Part shown: positions 36,633 to 46,795 of the stretch, in pieces
Position numbering within the stretch: the first letter of the stretch is position 1
How the letters are laid out: every line of letters begins with the position of its first letter
NCBI GenBank assembly: GCA_019116805.1
Contig: DXAV01000089.1
Span: 46,292 to 110,291, forward strand
Source of the DNA: Candidatus Bacteroides merdavium
GTDB taxonomy: Bacteria; Bacteroidota; Bacteroidia; Bacteroidales; Bacteroidaceae
Reading direction: 5' to 3'
DNA length: 64,000 bases
Made by a program: the position numbers and the translations under genes
The notes under the pieces: model-generated
What the model was told of the DNA's origin: nothing
What the model saw: the letters and a program-made list of their open reading frames with translations, nothing else
Database searches by the model: none

Positions 36633-39179
36633 TCAATCTTGATAATACACTCGCTTGACACGCGTGGACACGCTTGTCAGCACCTCGTAGGGGATGGTTT
36701 CGAGCACATCGGAAAGGACGGTCACAGGCAGGTGGTCGCCAAAGATTTCCACCGTATCGCCCTCCTTGCAATCGATATCCGTCACGTCAATCATACACAC
36801 GTCCATGCAGATGTTTCCTACGTAGGACGCCCGTTGGCCGTTCACCAGGCAATAGGCATGTCCGTTACCCAGCCGTCGGTTCAAGCCGTCGGCGTAGCCT
36901 ATGGGCAGGGCAGCGATGCGTGAGGGGCGCTCCAGGTGGCCTTTGCGGCTATAACCTACAGTATCCTCTTGCGGCACATCATGTATCTGCAAGATGGTAG
37001 TCTTCAGTGTGCTCACGTTGTTCAGTATCGAGTTGTCTATCGGGCTGATACCATAAAGGCCAATGCCCAGACGTACCATGTCGAATTGCGCGCCAGGGAA
37101 GCGTTCGATGCCTGCCGAATTGCAGATGTGGCGCAAAATCTTGTGAGGGGAAGCATCCTGAAGCACCTTTGCCGCCGCTTCGAACGTCTCTATTTGCCGT
37201 CGTGTGAAGCTGTCGAATACGGATGAATCGCTGCCCACTAAGTGGGAGAAGACCGAACGTACCAGCACGGCATTCTGTCCGCGCAGACGCTTCACCAATT
37301 CGGGCATGTCTTCGGGGGCAAAGCCCAAGCGATGCATACCTGTGTCCAACTTGAAGTGGATGGGGAAGTTCGTGATACCTTCTTTCTCCGCTTCGCGTAT
37401 AAGGGCATCCAGCAGATGGAAACTATAAACCTCTGGCTCCAGCTTGTAATCGAACATGGTCTTGAAAGCTGTCATTTCGGGGTTCATGATGAGGATATTG
37501 GCCGTGATACCTGCCTTTCTCAACTCCGACCCTTCGTCGGCCACAGCTACAGCCAGATAGTCCACATGGCGTTCCTGCAATGTCTTGGCTATCTCGTAGG
37601 AACCTGCTCCATAGGCCGATGCCTTCACCATACACACCATTTTCGTTTCAGGCTTCAGCTTGCTGCGATAGTAGTTCAGGTTGGCCACCATTGCGCCGAG
37701 GTTCACCTCCAGAATGGTTTCGTGCACCTTTCGTTCAAGATTTTCGCTCAAGATATCGAAGCCGAACTTGCGCGCACCCTTTATCAGAATCAGTTCCTTT
37801 TCCAACTTCAGCTCGCCACGGGCAATGGCTTTGAGCAATGTCTGCGTGTCGGGATAGAAAGCCTTCTCGATGCTGAAGCAGGAGGCACACGACGAGATGT
37901 TCGGCCCTACGCCGATGATACGCTCCACACCGCGGCTGTTCATCAGTTGGGCCACACGCCGATAGAGTGTCGATGCATTCTGTCCCGTTTCCAAGATGTC
38001 GGACAAGATGAGCGTGCGTTTCAGTCCTTTGGCTTGCGAACGTCGGTATTGGAAGTCGAGGGCTATGTCGAGCGAGCCCAAATCGCTGTTATAACTATCG
38101 TTGATCAGCAGGCATCCGTTCTTGCCTTCTTTTACTTCGAGGCGCATGGCTACAGGCTCCAGCCGTGCCATCCGTTCCTTGATTTTCTGCGGCGGAAGCA
38201 TCAGGTAAAGGCAAGCCGCCAGGCAATTCAACGAGTTCTCGATGGAAGCGTCGTCGATGAAGGGCAACGTAAACTGGTTGTCCATGTCCAAGTAGCGGTA
38301 AGCTATCAGCGTGCAGTCGTCTTTCTTCTCTACTTTTGAGATGAAGAGCGGGCGTTCGGGGTCCTTGCGGCTCCAGGCTATTTCTCGTGCGGAAAGCAGT
38401 GACTTGCCCACGCAGTTGCAGATGAATTCGTCGTCGCCGTTGTAGATCAGCACGTCGCAGTTCTTGAAGAACGTCAGCTTCTCCATACACTTCTCCTGCA
38501 ACGAATAGAAATTCTCCTGATGGGCGCCTCCGATATTGGTCAATATGCCGATGGTCGGCTTGATGATGGCTTCCAGCGCCCGCATCTCACCAGGTTCAGA
38601 AATGCCTGCCTCGAAAATGGCCAGTTCGTCATCCGCTCCCATCTGCCAGACGGACAGGGGTACGCCAATCTGCGAATTGTAGCTGCGCGGCGAACGTACG
38701 ATGCGTCGGTCGTCGCCCAAAAGCTGGTGGAGCCATTCCTTCACCACCGTCTTGCCGTTGCTGCCCGTGATGCCCACCACGGGGATGCTGAACTGCGCCC
38801 TATGCAGCTCTGCCAACTTCTGCAAAGCCTTCAAGGGCGAGGGGACAAGCAGATAATTTAATGAAGAATGAAGAATAGAAGCTTTACTTCCGAATGAAGA
38901 ATTTTCATTGCTTACAGACAATTCTTCATTCTTCATTTTTAATTCTTCATTATTCTTGTATTCTTCCTCGCTCACCACAAAGCAGCGCACGCCCCGTTCG
39001 ATAAGTTCGGGTATATAGTTCGCCCCCGTGTTGCGCTTGGCAGGGAGGGCAAAAAACAAAGTTTCTTCAGGGAAGTTCAACGAGCGGCTGTCTGTCAGCA
39101 GCCAGTCGATGGTAGCCGGAGCCTCGCCAATGCGTCGGGCTCCGATCATTTCTGCTATTTGTTCAATCGGATACGACAT
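36633..39179 (-). CDS. Bifunctional MurF (UDP-MurNAc-pentapeptide ligase) / alanine racemase
   Basis: Peptidoglycan precursor enzyme of 848 residues. Residues 1-470 are MurF, which adds D-Ala-D-Ala to UDP-MurNAc-tripeptide: ATP loop GITGSNGKTV, and NIGGAHQENF. Residues 475-848 are a PLP-dependent alanine racemase: PLP Lys in VCMVKASAYGAGS, and catalytic Tyr in TVGYSRKGHL. The fusion couples D-Ala supply and use and is standard in Bacteroidota. Residues about 72-104 are a low-complexity run (NNEELKMKNEEL and a Ser/Asn-rich part) encoded by GAAGAATGA-type dispersed repeats inserted in frame. The gene overlaps the upstream GSCFA gene by 25 bp. Confidence 0.95.
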   Translation of the reverse strand: MSYPIEQIAEMIGARRIGEAPATIDWLLTDSRSLNFPEETLFFALPAKRNTGANYIPELIERGVRCFVVSEEEYKNNEELKMKNEELSVSNENSSFGSKASILHSSLNYLLVPSPLKALQKLAELHRAQFSIPVVGITGSNGKTVVKEWLHQLLGDDRRIVRSPRSYNSQIGVPLSVWQMGADDELAIFEAGISEPGEMRALEAIIKPTIGILTNIGGAHQENFYSLQEKCMEKLTFFKNCDVLIYNGDDEFICNCVGKSLLSAREIAWSRKDPERPLFISKVEKKDDCTLIAYRYLDMDNQFTLPFIDDASIENSLNCLAACLYLMLPPQKIKERMARLEPVAMRLEVKEGKNGCLLINDSYNSDLGSLDIALDFQYRRSQAKGLKRTLILSDILETGQNASTLYRRVAQLMNSRGVERIIGVGPNISSCASCFSIEKAFYPDTQTLLKAIARGELKLEKELILIKGARKFGFDILSENLERKVHETILEVNLGAMVANLNYYRSKLKPETKMVCMVKASAYGAGSYEIAKTLQERHVDYLAVAVADEGSELRKAGITANILIMNPEMTAFKTMFDYKLEPEVYSFHLLDALIREAEKEGITNFPIHFKLDTGMHRLGFAPEDMPELVKRLRGQNAVLVRSVFSHLVGSDSSVFDSFTRRQIETFEAAAKVLQDASPHKILRHICNSAGIERFPGAQFDMVRLGIGLYGISPIDNSILNNVSTLKTTILQIHDVPQEDTVGYSRKGHLERPSRIAALPIGYADGLNRRLGNGHAYCLVNGQRASYVGNICMDVCMIDVTDIDCKEGDTVEIFGDHLPVTVLSDVLETIPYEVLTSVSTRVKRVYYQD

Positions 39180-40147
39180 GTCATTCTCTCTTTTTCGAAG
39201 TCTAAGTACGGGTATTTTTCGTTAAGTCGGTCGATTTTTAACAAAATTTGTTCTAAAAATTTCTTATAGCCATCCGAGTCCGGCCGGAAAGGCTTGTGTG
39301 TCAAATCTTTATAAACAGCGTTGCATTCGTCCATCACCCGTCTTGCTTCGTCCGTCAGGCAGGCTTCGCAGAAGCGTTGCCACACGTAATCCACCGCCAC
39401 GTCCGAGGGATGCACCATATCCGCCGCATAGAAGCGATAGTCGCGCAATTCGTCCACCAACAGCTCGTAAGCGGGGAAGTAGCCCACAACATCGGGCATC
39501 GTCTCCACCAGTTGGTTGGCAGCGAGCAGCAGGGTAGCTTTGCTCAGCTGATTGGCATGCAATCCGTCGCGCAGGTGGCGGATGGGGCTCACGGTCAGCA
39601 ATACTTTTAAATGTGGGTTCTGTTTCCGCAACATGGCGAGCAGATCGAACCACTCGTCCACCACCTCCTCCACCGTCAGCCGTCGGCGTCGGAAGCAACG
39701 TTCGGGCTTCTTGTGGCAGTTCCCCACGATGCGACACGTCTGTGCGTCCTCATATACCCACGCCGTGCCCCACGTCGCCACCAGCACGTCCAGCTCTTTC
39801 AGCTCTGCGCGCAATCTCTCCAATCGCGTATTGATGCGCTCCAAAGCTTCGGAAACGTTCGGAGCGGAGAAGTCACCATGGTGCATAGGGCTGTGCCACA
39901 AACCGCCGTAGTCATACAAGTCGTCCTCTCCATAAACTTTCCCATCCAGCGCTTCACGCAGGGCGGCGGAAATGGACAACGGATTGTAGAGCACTCCATA
40001 GGGATTGACGTCGCAGGCAAACTTCGCCTCCACCAGTCTTGTGCCGATGTTGGTGGCAAAGCAAGAACCCATCAGCAGCAAGTGATCACGTTGCGAAAAT
40101 CGCGGCAGCCCTTCGGGCATTTCAACGACAGTATAAAATCGGTTCAT
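39155..40147 (-). CDS. GSCFA-domain protein
   Basis: 330-residue cytoplasmic protein of the GSCFA family, named after the N-terminal motif seen here as LLMGSCFATNIG. Other conserved pieces are NPYGVLYNP, ATWGTAWVY, LTVSPIRHLRDG and AADMVHPSDVAVDYVW. The GSCFA Ser and the late Asp-x-x-His (DMVHPS) suggest an SGNH-like hydrolase, so a lipase/esterase activity is plausible but unproven. Its stop overlaps the murF-alr start by 25 bp, so the two are translationally coupled, hinting at a link with envelope precursors. Confidence 0.9.
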   Translation of the reverse strand: MNRFYTVVEMPEGLPRFSQRDHLLLMGSCFATNIGTRLVEAKFACDVNPYGVLYNPLSISAALREALDGKVYGEDDLYDYGGLWHSPMHHGDFSAPNVSEALERINTRLERLRAELKELDVLVATWGTAWVYEDAQTCRIVGNCHKKPERCFRRRRLTVEEVVDEWFDLLAMLRKQNPHLKVLLTVSPIRHLRDGLHANQLSKATLLLAANQLVETMPDVVGYFPAYELLVDELRDYRFYAADMVHPSDVAVDYVWQRFCEACLTDEARRVMDECNAVYKDLTHKPFRPDSDGYKKFLEQILLKIDRLNEKYPYLDFEKERMTCRIRLNK

Positions 40148-40171
40148 GAGTTATAAGGTTTAAGACCATTA

Positions 40172-40179
40172 CAAAGATA
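40172..40179 (-). promoter_or_regulatory. -7 box for GSCFA-murF/alr
   Basis: Minus-strand TATCTTTG (TAnnTTTG), 24 bp before the GSCFA ATG. Confidence 0.65.
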
Positions 40180-40531
40180 AGGCAAATTCCCCAAGAGCAT
40201 CATAAAGGAACGGTGCGTTTTTCTTCCTCCTGTCCAACTTTTTACTTATTTCACTAAAAAGCAACACGATACAGAAGGGGAAAAGAGATGCAAAAAATGT
40301 ATAAAAACGGCCAGACGATAAACTCTGCATCGAACACCAACCCAAGCGATCGGATTGCGGGCAAAAAAGCAATCCAATGTAACACGAGACAGAAAGCATC
40401 GCTTTCCTTGGACGAAAGCATCGTTTTCCATGCCACAAACCAATGCTTTAATTTTATCGTTAAACCTGTACTTCATAAAAGCCAAATATCGTTTTTCCAC
40501 AAAATATTTCCTACATCCGATTTCTTTTTGC
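40180..40531. other. Divergent intergenic region with dispersed repeats
   Basis: Between GSCFA and dxs. Contains two minus-oriented copies of the AAAACGATGCTTT family (GAAAGCATCGCTTTCC at 40392-40407 and GAAAGCATCGTTTTCC at 40414-40429). The short overlapping open frames in all phases show no protein features. No gene is supported. Confidence 0.55.
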
Positions 40532-40539
40532 TACTTTTG
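40532..40539 (+). promoter_or_regulatory. -7 box for dxs
   Basis: TACTTTTG (TAnnTTTG), 19 bp before the dxs ATG. It shows that the upstream extension of the open frame (to 40355) is not translated. Confidence 0.7.
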
Positions 40540-40558
40540 CAATCTTAACAAGAAAATA

Positions 40559-42466
40559 ATGGATACAAATCTGACTACATACAGCTTGTTGAACAACATC
40601 GCCACCCCCGACGACCTGCGGAAACTCAAGGTCGAACAATTACCTGAGGTGTGCAAGGAGCTCAGACAGGACATCATCGAAGAAGTGTCGCGCAATCCCG
40701 GACACTTTGCCGCCAGCTTGGGTACCGTAGAGCTGACGGTTGCCCTACACTACATTTACAATACGCCCTACGACCGCATTGTCTGGGATGTAGGACATCA
40801 AGCATATGGTCATAAAATCCTGACCGGCAGACGGGAAGCTTTCTCCACAAACCGTCGTTTCAAAGGCATCAAGCCTTTTCCCTCACCCGAAGAAAGCGAA
40901 TACGACACTTTTGCCTGCGGGCACGCATCGAACTCCATTTCAGCAGCCCTTGGCATGTGTGTGGCCGCCCGACAGAAGGGCGAAACAGACCGCAGGGTGG
41001 TGGCCGTCATCGGCGACGGCAGCATGAGCGGCGGACTGGCCTTCGAGGGGCTGAACAATGCCTCGTCCACGCCGAACGACCTGCTCATCATCCTGAACGA
41101 CAACGACATGGCCATCGACCGCAGCGTGGGAGGCATGAAGCAGTACCTCTTCAACCTCACCACGAGCAACCGCTACAACCAGCTGCGCTTCAAGATGTCG
41201 CGCATCCTCTTCAAGATGGGCATCCTCAACGAAGAGCGGCGCAAGGCCCTCATCCGCTTTGCCAACAGCCTGAAGTCCATGGCCGCCCAGCAGCAGAACA
41301 TCTTCGAGGGCATGAACATCCGATACTTCGGGCCCACCGACGGACACGACGTGAAGAATCTGGCCCGCGTGCTCCACGACATCAAGGACCTGAAGGGACC
41401 CAAGATACTGCACCTGCACACCACCAAGGGCAAGGGCTTCGAGCCGGCCGAAAAGGACCCCGGCGTGTGGCACGCGCCCGGCAAGTTCAACCCCGACACG
41501 GGCGAACGCATCCTGGCCGACACCAGCCACCTGCCGCCCCTCTACCAGGACGTCTTCGGCGAGACGCTCGTGGAGCTGGCACGGCAGAACCCGCGCATCG
41601 TGGGCGTGACGCCCGCCATGCCTACCGGCTGCTCCATGAACAAGCTCATGGAAGCCATGCCCGACCGCGCCTTCGACGTAGGCATCGCCGAGGGACACGC
41701 GGCCACCTTCTCGGGTGGTATGGCCAAGGAAGGGCTACAACCCTTCTGCAACATCTACTCGAGCTTCATGCAGCGTGCCTACGACAACGTGATACACGAC
41801 ATCGCCCTGCTGCGCCTGCCCGTGGTACTCTGTCTGGACCGTGCCGGCCTGGTGGGCGAAGACGGCCCCACACACCATGGCGTGTTCGACCTGGCCTACT
41901 TCCGCCCTATCCCCAATCTGACTATCGCCTCGCCCCTCGACGAGCACGAGCTGCGTCGCCTGATGTACACCGCCCAGCTACCCGACAAGGGGCCGTTCGT
42001 CATCCGCTATCCGCGCGGACGGGGTGTGCTGCTCGACTGGCGCTGCCCGTTGGAGGAAATTCCCATAGGCAAGGGAAGAAAACTGAAGGATGGCAAAGAT
42101 GTGGCCGTCATCACTCTGGGTCCCATCGGTAACGTCGCCGCACGAGCCATCGCACGTGCCGAGAAAGAGCAAGGATTGTCCATCGCCCACTACGACCTGC
42201 GTTTTCTGAAGCCTCTGGACGAAGAAATGCTTCACGAAATAGGCCAAAAGTTCGACCGTATCGTCACGGTGGAAGACAGTGTCGTCAGCGGAGGCATGGG
42301 TAGCGCCGTGCTGGAGTTTATGGCCGACCACGACTACAAGCCCTCTGTCCGACGCATCGGAGTGCCCGACCAGTTCATCGAACATGGTACCGTCAACGAA
42401 TTGTATCACCTGTGTGGTATGGACGAAGAAGGCATCTGCCGACAATTATCAATGAACAATGAATAA
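40559..42466 (+). CDS. dxs: 1-deoxy-D-xylulose-5-phosphate synthase
   Basis: First enzyme of the MEP isoprenoid pathway, condensing pyruvate and glyceraldehyde 3-phosphate; 635 residues, thiamine-diphosphate dependent. The N-terminal domain carries [15 protein letters not shown] and the ThDP/Mg motif [16 protein letters not shown]...NDNDM. The central domain holds the conserved [15 protein letters not shown] and [15 protein letters not shown], and the C-terminal domain ends with [14 protein letters not shown]. Start ATG 40559 gives the family N-terminus. It is followed 26 bp later by trkA, probably in one transcript. Confidence 0.97.
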   Translation: MDTNLTTYSLLNNIATPDDLRKLKVEQLPEVCKELRQDIIEEVSRNPGHFAASLGTVELTVALHYIYNTPYDRIVWDVGHQAYGHKILTGRREAFSTNRRFKGIKPFPSPEESEYDTFACGHASNSISAALGMCVAARQKGETDRRVVAVIGDGSMSGGLAFEGLNNASSTPNDLLIILNDNDMAIDRSVGGMKQYLFNLTTSNRYNQLRFKMSRILFKMGILNEERRKALIRFANSLKSMAAQQQNIFEGMNIRYFGPTDGHDVKNLARVLHDIKDLKGPKILHLHTTKGKGFEPAEKDPGVWHAPGKFNPDTGERILADTSHLPPLYQDVFGETLVELARQNPRIVGVTPAMPTGCSMNKLMEAMPDRAFDVGIAEGHAATFSGGMAKEGLQPFCNIYSSFMQRAYDNVIHDIALLRLPVVLCLDRAGLVGEDGPTHHGVFDLAYFRPIPNLTIASPLDEHELRRLMYTAQLPDKGPFVIRYPRGRGVLLDWRCPLEEIPIGKGRKLKDGKDVAVITLGPIGNVAARAIARAEKEQGLSIAHYDLRFLKPLDEEMLHEIGQKFDRIVTVEDSVVSGGMGSAVLEFMADHDYKPSVRRIGVPDQFIEHGTVNELYHLCGMDEEGICRQLSMNNE

Positions 42467-42492
42467 TTAACAATTTATAATCTGATTGTAAA

Positions 42493-43833
42493 GTGAAAAT
42501 CATCATTGCTGGTGCCGGCGCGGTAGGCACACACCTGGCCAAGCTCCTCTCACGCGAGAAGCAAGATATCATTCTAATGGATGAGAACGAGGAAAAGCTG
42601 AATGCCTTCGGATCAAATTTCGACCTGATGGCTCTCAGCGACTCGCCCACATCTATCTCTGGATTGAAAGAAGCAGGCGTGGAAAACGCAGACTTGTTCA
42701 TCGCTGTTACCCCAGATGAAAGTCGCAACGTAACAGCCTGTTTACTAGCAGCAAACCTGGGTGCACAAAAGACCGTTGCCCGCATCGACAACTATGAGTA
42801 CCTGCTACCCAAAAATAAGGATTTCTTCCAAAAACTTGGTGTCAATTCGCTCATCTATCCAGAGATGCTGGCCGCCAAAGAGATCGTAGCCTCTATCCGC
42901 ATGAGTTGGGTGCGCCAGTGGTGGGAGTTCTGTGGAGGCGCTTTGATACTAATAGGTACCAAAATGCGCGAGAAAGCCGAGATACTGAATATTCCTCTAC
43001 ACCAACTAGGCGGTCCCGACTTGCCATATCACATCGTAGCTATCAAACGTGGTAACGAAACACTTATTCCACGAGGTGACGATGTAATCAAATTGCACGA
43101 CATCGTTTACTTCACCACTACCCGTAAGTATATTCCCTATGTACGTAAAGTTGCAGGCAAAGAAGATTATCCTGATGTACGTAACGTAATGATTATGGGT
43201 GGAAGCCGAATTGCCGTACGTACAGCACAATACATCCCCGACTATATGCAGATGAAAATCATCGACAACGATCTAAGCCGTTGTAACCGTCTGAGTGAGA
43301 TATTAGACGACCGCATCATGATTATCAACGGAGATGGACGCGATATGGATCTGCTTGTGGAAGAAGGGTTGAAAAACACAGAAGCTTTCGTAGCTTTAAC
43401 AGGAAATTCGGAAACAAACATCCTGGCCTGCCTAGCTGCCAAACGTATGGGAGTGCGTAAGACCGTAGCAGAAGTAGAAAATATCGATTACATCGGCATG
43501 GCCGAAAGCTTGGATATCGGCACCGTCATCAATAAAAAAATGATAGCTGCCAGCCACATTTACCAGATGATGCTCGACGCAGACGTAAGTAACGTGAAAT
43601 GCCTTACTGTAGCTAATGCCGATGTAGCCGAGTTTACCGTCAAGGCCGGATCCAAAATCACTAAACATCCTGTCAAGGATTTGGGTCTGCCCAAAGGAGT
43701 AACTATCGGAGGTCTTATCCGGCAAGGGGAAGGAGTTGTTGTAACGGGTAATACCCTGATACAACCAGGTGACCATGTCGTAGTATTCTGCTTAAGTATG
43801 ATGATCAAAAAGATAGAGCATTATTTCAGTTGA
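42493..43833 (+). CDS. trkA: Trk potassium-uptake regulatory subunit TrkA
   Basis: Cytoplasmic NAD(H)-binding gating subunit of the Trk potassium channel, 446 residues, GTG start. Two RCK repeats are present: Rossmann motif IIIAGAGAVGTHLAK at the N-terminus with acidic partner MDENEEKL, and a second degenerate Rossmann VMIMGGSRIAVRTAQ near residue 235; each is followed by a TrkA_C lobe. TrkA needs the membrane subunit TrkH, which commonly lies next to it in Bacteroides but is not found here: the nuo operon follows after a 338-bp gap. A short TTGAAC/GTTCAA hairpin overlaps the stop codon. Confidence 0.95.
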   Translation: MKIIIAGAGAVGTHLAKLLSREKQDIILMDENEEKLNAFGSNFDLMALSDSPTSISGLKEAGVENADLFIAVTPDESRNVTACLLAANLGAQKTVARIDNYEYLLPKNKDFFQKLGVNSLIYPEMLAAKEIVASIRMSWVRQWWEFCGGALILIGTKMREKAEILNIPLHQLGGPDLPYHIVAIKRGNETLIPRGDDVIKLHDIVYFTTTRKYIPYVRKVAGKEDYPDVRNVMIMGGSRIAVRTAQYIPDYMQMKIIDNDLSRCNRLSEILDDRIMIINGDGRDMDLLVEEGLKNTEAFVALTGNSETNILACLAAKRMGVRKTVAEVENIDYIGMAESLDIGTVINKKMIAASHIYQMMLDADVSNVKCLTVANADVAEFTVKAGSKITKHPVKDLGLPKGVTIGGLIRQGEGVVVTGNTLIQPGDHVVVFCLSMMIKKIEHYFS

Positions 43834-44100
43834 ACAGATAAGTTCAATATTCTCTTTTCTAAGATTTGACAAAAAAGTAAGTTTAGAACAAAAACAGAAT
43901 CACCTATTAAAGGCATCAAATACGCCCAGGACCTATTTATTTATATTTATGTAAGAAGGTTAAAAACGTTTGCCAACTACGATATAACAACATAATCATA
44001 ATAAACCCAAGGCCCCATTTGTTAAATTGACATAGGATAAAAAGTGTAAAAACAATCATTTTTAGTCAAATGCGAATTACAAAAAGACAAAATCTTATTG

Positions 44101-44108
44101 TAATTTTG
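44101..44108 (+). promoter_or_regulatory. -7 box for the nuo operon
   Basis: TAATTTTG (TAnnTTTG), 63 bp before nuoA, giving a leader of about 55 bases. Confidence 0.65.
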
Positions 44109-44125
44109 CAGACCGAAAATGAAGA

Positions 44126-44141
44126 GGGAGAAACGTCTCCC
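44126..44141 (+). other. Leader hairpin before nuoA
   Basis: GGGAGA-AACG-TCTCCC: a perfect six-base stem with a four-base loop, about 30 bases upstream of the nuoA ATG. No T-run follows, so it is more likely an mRNA-stabilising or regulatory hairpin than a terminator. Confidence 0.5.
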
Positions 44142-44171
44142 AATAACAAACACTAAAATCTTGTCAGATTT

Positions 44172-44522
44172 ATGAATTTTACCTTCTTAGTTACCGTCGT
44201 GTTGACGGCCATCATTTTCGTGGGCGTAGTCATTGCTATTTCTCACGCGATAGCGCCCCGCTCGTACAATCCACAGAAGATGGAGCCTTATGAATGCGGT
44301 ATTCCTACCCGAGGTCGCTCATGGATGCAGTTCCGCGTAGGCTACTACCTATTCGCTATTCTTTTTCTTATGTTTGAAGTAGAAACAGTCTTTCTCTTTC
44401 CATGGGCTATCACCGTTAAACAACTGGGACCGCAAACATTGACAGGCATTCTCTTCTTTTTCTTTGTATTAGTGCTGGGTCTGGCTTACGCCTGGCGGAA
44501 AGGAGCATTGGAATGGAAGTAA
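44172..44522 (+). CDS. nuoA: Complex I subunit NuoA
   Basis: Membrane subunit at the junction of the peripheral and membrane arms of complex I; 116 residues, three transmembrane helices. The conserved loop [12 protein letters not shown] contains the quinone-site Cys, and [12 protein letters not shown] is the family hallmark of helix 2. It overlaps nuoB by 10 bp, so translation is coupled. Confidence 0.97.
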   Translation: MNFTFLVTVVLTAIIFVGVVIAISHAIAPRSYNPQKMEPYECGIPTRGRSWMQFRVGYYLFAILFLMFEVETVFLFPWAITVKQLGPQTLTGILFFFFVLVLGLAYAWRKGALEWK

Positions 44523-45112
44523 CGAAGAAACCCGTCATCAAGTCCATCCCCTACGAAGAATTTCAGGACAACGAAACACTCGAGAAAATCATTCAAGAAC
44601 TGAACGCCGGCGGCGTGAACGTCGTAGTGGGTGCACTCGATCAGCTCATCGACTGGGGCCGCAGCAACTCCCTATGGCCACTGACCTTCGCCACCAGCTG
44701 CTGTGGTATCGAGTTCATGGCCGTGTGTGCCGCCCGATACGACATCGCACGCTTCGGTTTCGAAGTGACCCGCAACAGCCCCCGACAGGCCGACGTCATC
44801 CTTGTAAGTGGTACCATCACCCACAAGATGGCTCCTGTACTCCGACGTCTGTACGACCAGATGGCCGATCCTAAATACGTAGTGGCCGTGGGCGGATGCG
44901 CCGTCAGCGGAGGTCCCTTCCGAAAGTCCTACCACGTGGTGCAGGGAGTGGATCAGATTCTGCCCGTTGACGTTTACGTGCCCGGCTGTCCTCCTCGCCC
45001 CGAAGCCTTCCTCTATGGCATGATGCAGCTGCAGCGTAAGGTAAAGATTGAAAAATTCTTCGGAGGAGTGAACAGAAAAATGAAGAACGAGGAAATGAAG
45101 AATGAAAAATAA
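44513..45112 (+). CDS. nuoB: Complex I subunit NuoB
   Basis: Holds the terminal iron-sulfur cluster N2 that reduces quinone; 199 residues. The four ligands are seen as the tandem Cys in [11 protein letters not shown], the Cys in [10 protein letters not shown] and the Cys in [10 protein letters not shown]. The last residues ([12 protein letters not shown]) are encoded by a GAAGAATGA-type repeat and are not part of the conserved fold. It overlaps the nuoCD start. Confidence 0.97.
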   Translation: MEVTKKPVIKSIPYEEFQDNETLEKIIQELNAGGVNVVVGALDQLIDWGRSNSLWPLTFATSCCGIEFMAVCAARYDIARFGFEVTRNSPRQADVILVSGTITHKMAPVLRRLYDQMADPKYVVAVGGCAVSGGPFRKSYHVVQGVDQILPVDVYVPGCPPRPEAFLYGMMQLQRKVKIEKFFGGVNRKMKNEEMKNEK

Positions 45113-46709
45113 TATGGAAGAAAAGACACTATACATCGAGCCCGGGCAGCTGCACGACGAAATGCTGCGCCTGAAGAACGAACAGAAAATGGACTTCCTG
45201 GAAAGCCTGACGGGCATGGACTGGGGAGTACCCGACGAAAAAGACGCGGAAGGCACGCTGAGAGGCCTTGGCGTAGTCTATCACCTGGAATCGACCGAGA
45301 ACGGCCAGCGCATGGTGGTGAAGACCTCGACCCTCGACCGCGAACAGCCCGAACTGCCTTCGGTGACCGACATCTGGCGCGGAGCCGAATTTCCTGAACG
45401 CGAAGTGTACGACTTCTTTGGCATCCGCTTTGTGGGACATCCCGACATGCGACGCCTCTTTCTCCGCAACGACTGGGTGGGCTACCCCCTGCGCAAGGAC
45501 AACGACCCCGAAAAGGAAAATCCCCTGCGCATGACCAACGAAGAGACCGTGGACACCACCCTCGAAATAAAGACCACACAAGACGGTGAAACAACCGAAG
45601 AACAGACGGTACTCTTTGGCGACGACGAATATGTGGTGAACATCGGCCCCCAACACCCTGCCACGCACGGTGTACTTCGCTTCCGCGTGTCGCTCGAGGG
45701 TGAGAACATACACAAGATTGACGTGAACTGCGGATACATTCACCGCGGCATCGAGAAGATGAACGAAAGCCTGACCTACCCGCAGACACTGGCCCTGACC
45801 GACCGTCTGGACTACCTGGGCGCCATGCAGAACCGCCACGCGCTGTGCATGTGCATCGAGAAAGCCATGGGCGTGGAGGTAAGCCGACGCGTGCAATACA
45901 TCCGCACCATCATGGACGAGCTGCAGCGCATCGACTCGCACATCCTGTTCTTCTCCTGCCTCTGCCAGGACCTGGGTGCCACGACAGCCTTCCTCTACGG
46001 TTTCCGCGACCGCGAGAAGGTGCTCGACATTTTCGAGGAGACTTGCGGCGGACGCCTCATCCTGAACTACAACACCATCGGAGGTGTGCAGGCCGACATC
46101 CATCCCAACTTCGTGAAGCGTGTCAAGGAATTCATCCCCTACATGCGCCACAACCTGCAGGAGTATCACGACATCTTCACAGGCAACATCATCGCCCAGC
46201 AGCGCCTCAAAGGCATCGGCGTGCTGAGCCGCGAGGACGCCATCTCCTTCGGAGCGACAGGAGGTACAGGCCGTGCCAGCGGATGGGCCTGCGACGTGCG
46301 CAAGCGTATGCCCTATGCCGCCTACAATGAAGTGCAGTTCAACGAGATAGTCCGCACCGAGGGCGACTGCTTTGCCCGCTACATGGTACGCATGAACGAG
46401 ATTGAAGAGAGCCTCCACATCATCGAGCAGCTCATCGACAACATCCCCGAAGGCCCCTATCAGGAAAAGATGAAACCCATCATCCGCGTACCCGAAGGCA
46501 GCTGGTATGCCGCTGTCGAAGGCAGCCGCGGTGAGTTTGGCGTTTACCTCGAGAGCCGTGGCGACAAGACTCCCTACCGTCTGCATTACCGTGCCACAGG
46601 CCTGCCGCTGGTAGGTACCATCAATACTATCTGCCGCGGCGCAAAGATTGCCGATCTCATCGCCATCGGAGGTACGCTAGACTATGTGGTGCCCGACATC
46701 GACAGATAA
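45102..46709 (+). CDS. nuoCD: Fused complex I subunit NuoCD
   Basis: Single 535-residue protein of the peripheral arm. Residues 1-165 match NuoC ([26 protein letters not shown]); a charged linker (about 165-185, rich in Thr/Glu) leads to NuoD from about 190 ([15 protein letters not shown], with the quinone-site His, then [18 protein letters not shown] and [13 protein letters not shown]). The C-D fusion also occurs in E. coli. A start at 45114 (MEEK) is equally possible. A repeat-filled 86-bp gap precedes nuoH. Confidence 0.97.
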   Translation: MKNNMEEKTLYIEPGQLHDEMLRLKNEQKMDFLESLTGMDWGVPDEKDAEGTLRGLGVVYHLESTENGQRMVVKTSTLDREQPELPSVTDIWRGAEFPEREVYDFFGIRFVGHPDMRRLFLRNDWVGYPLRKDNDPEKENPLRMTNEETVDTTLEIKTTQDGETTEEQTVLFGDDEYVVNIGPQHPATHGVLRFRVSLEGENIHKIDVNCGYIHRGIEKMNESLTYPQTLALTDRLDYLGAMQNRHALCMCIEKAMGVEVSRRVQYIRTIMDELQRIDSHILFFSCLCQDLGATTAFLYGFRDREKVLDIFEETCGGRLILNYNTIGGVQADIHPNFVKRVKEFIPYMRHNLQEYHDIFTGNIIAQQRLKGIGVLSREDAISFGATGGTGRASGWACDVRKRMPYAAYNEVQFNEIVRTEGDCFARYMVRMNEIEESLHIIEQLIDNIPEGPYQEKMKPIIRVPEGSWYAAVEGSRGEFGVYLESRGDKTPYRLHYRATGLPLVGTINTICRGAKIADLIAIGGTLDYVVPDIDR

Positions 46710-46795
46710 TCAATGGAGAACGGAAAATAGAGAATGGAAAATGGCTTGCCTGTCGCCCATTCTCAATTATCAATCATCAATTATCAATTAAATAA
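46710..46795 (+). repeat. Dispersed AATTGA/TCAATT repeat (copy 2)
   Basis: The whole gap between nuoCD and nuoH is repeat: a left part AGAATGGAAAATGGC, then the right arm CCCATTCTCAATTATCAAT repeated into the nuoH start. Same architecture as 3852-3958. Confidence 0.75.

Larger units (their letters stand above)
43834..44171 (+). other. Leader/promoter region of the nuo operon
   Basis: AT-rich gap after trkA. The part before 44100 shows only the short TTGAAC/GTTCAA stem at its left edge. The last 70 bp carry the promoter and a leader hairpin, listed separately. No trkH fragment or other gene was recognised. Confidence 0.6.

Noticed and set aside
40169..40438. 89-residue minus-strand frame in the GSCFA-dxs gap
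   Set aside because: It overlaps the GSCFA -7 box, includes dispersed repeats, and overlaps other open frames with equal content.
45129..46586. 485-residue open frame opposite nuoCD, and similar long antisense frames at 49590-51233 (547 aa) and 55045-56829 (594 aa)
   Set aside because: They mirror GC-rich codon use of the real genes on the other strand, have no recognisable family motifs, and lack promoters or ribosome sites. Complex I and receptor genes on the plus strand are unambiguous.
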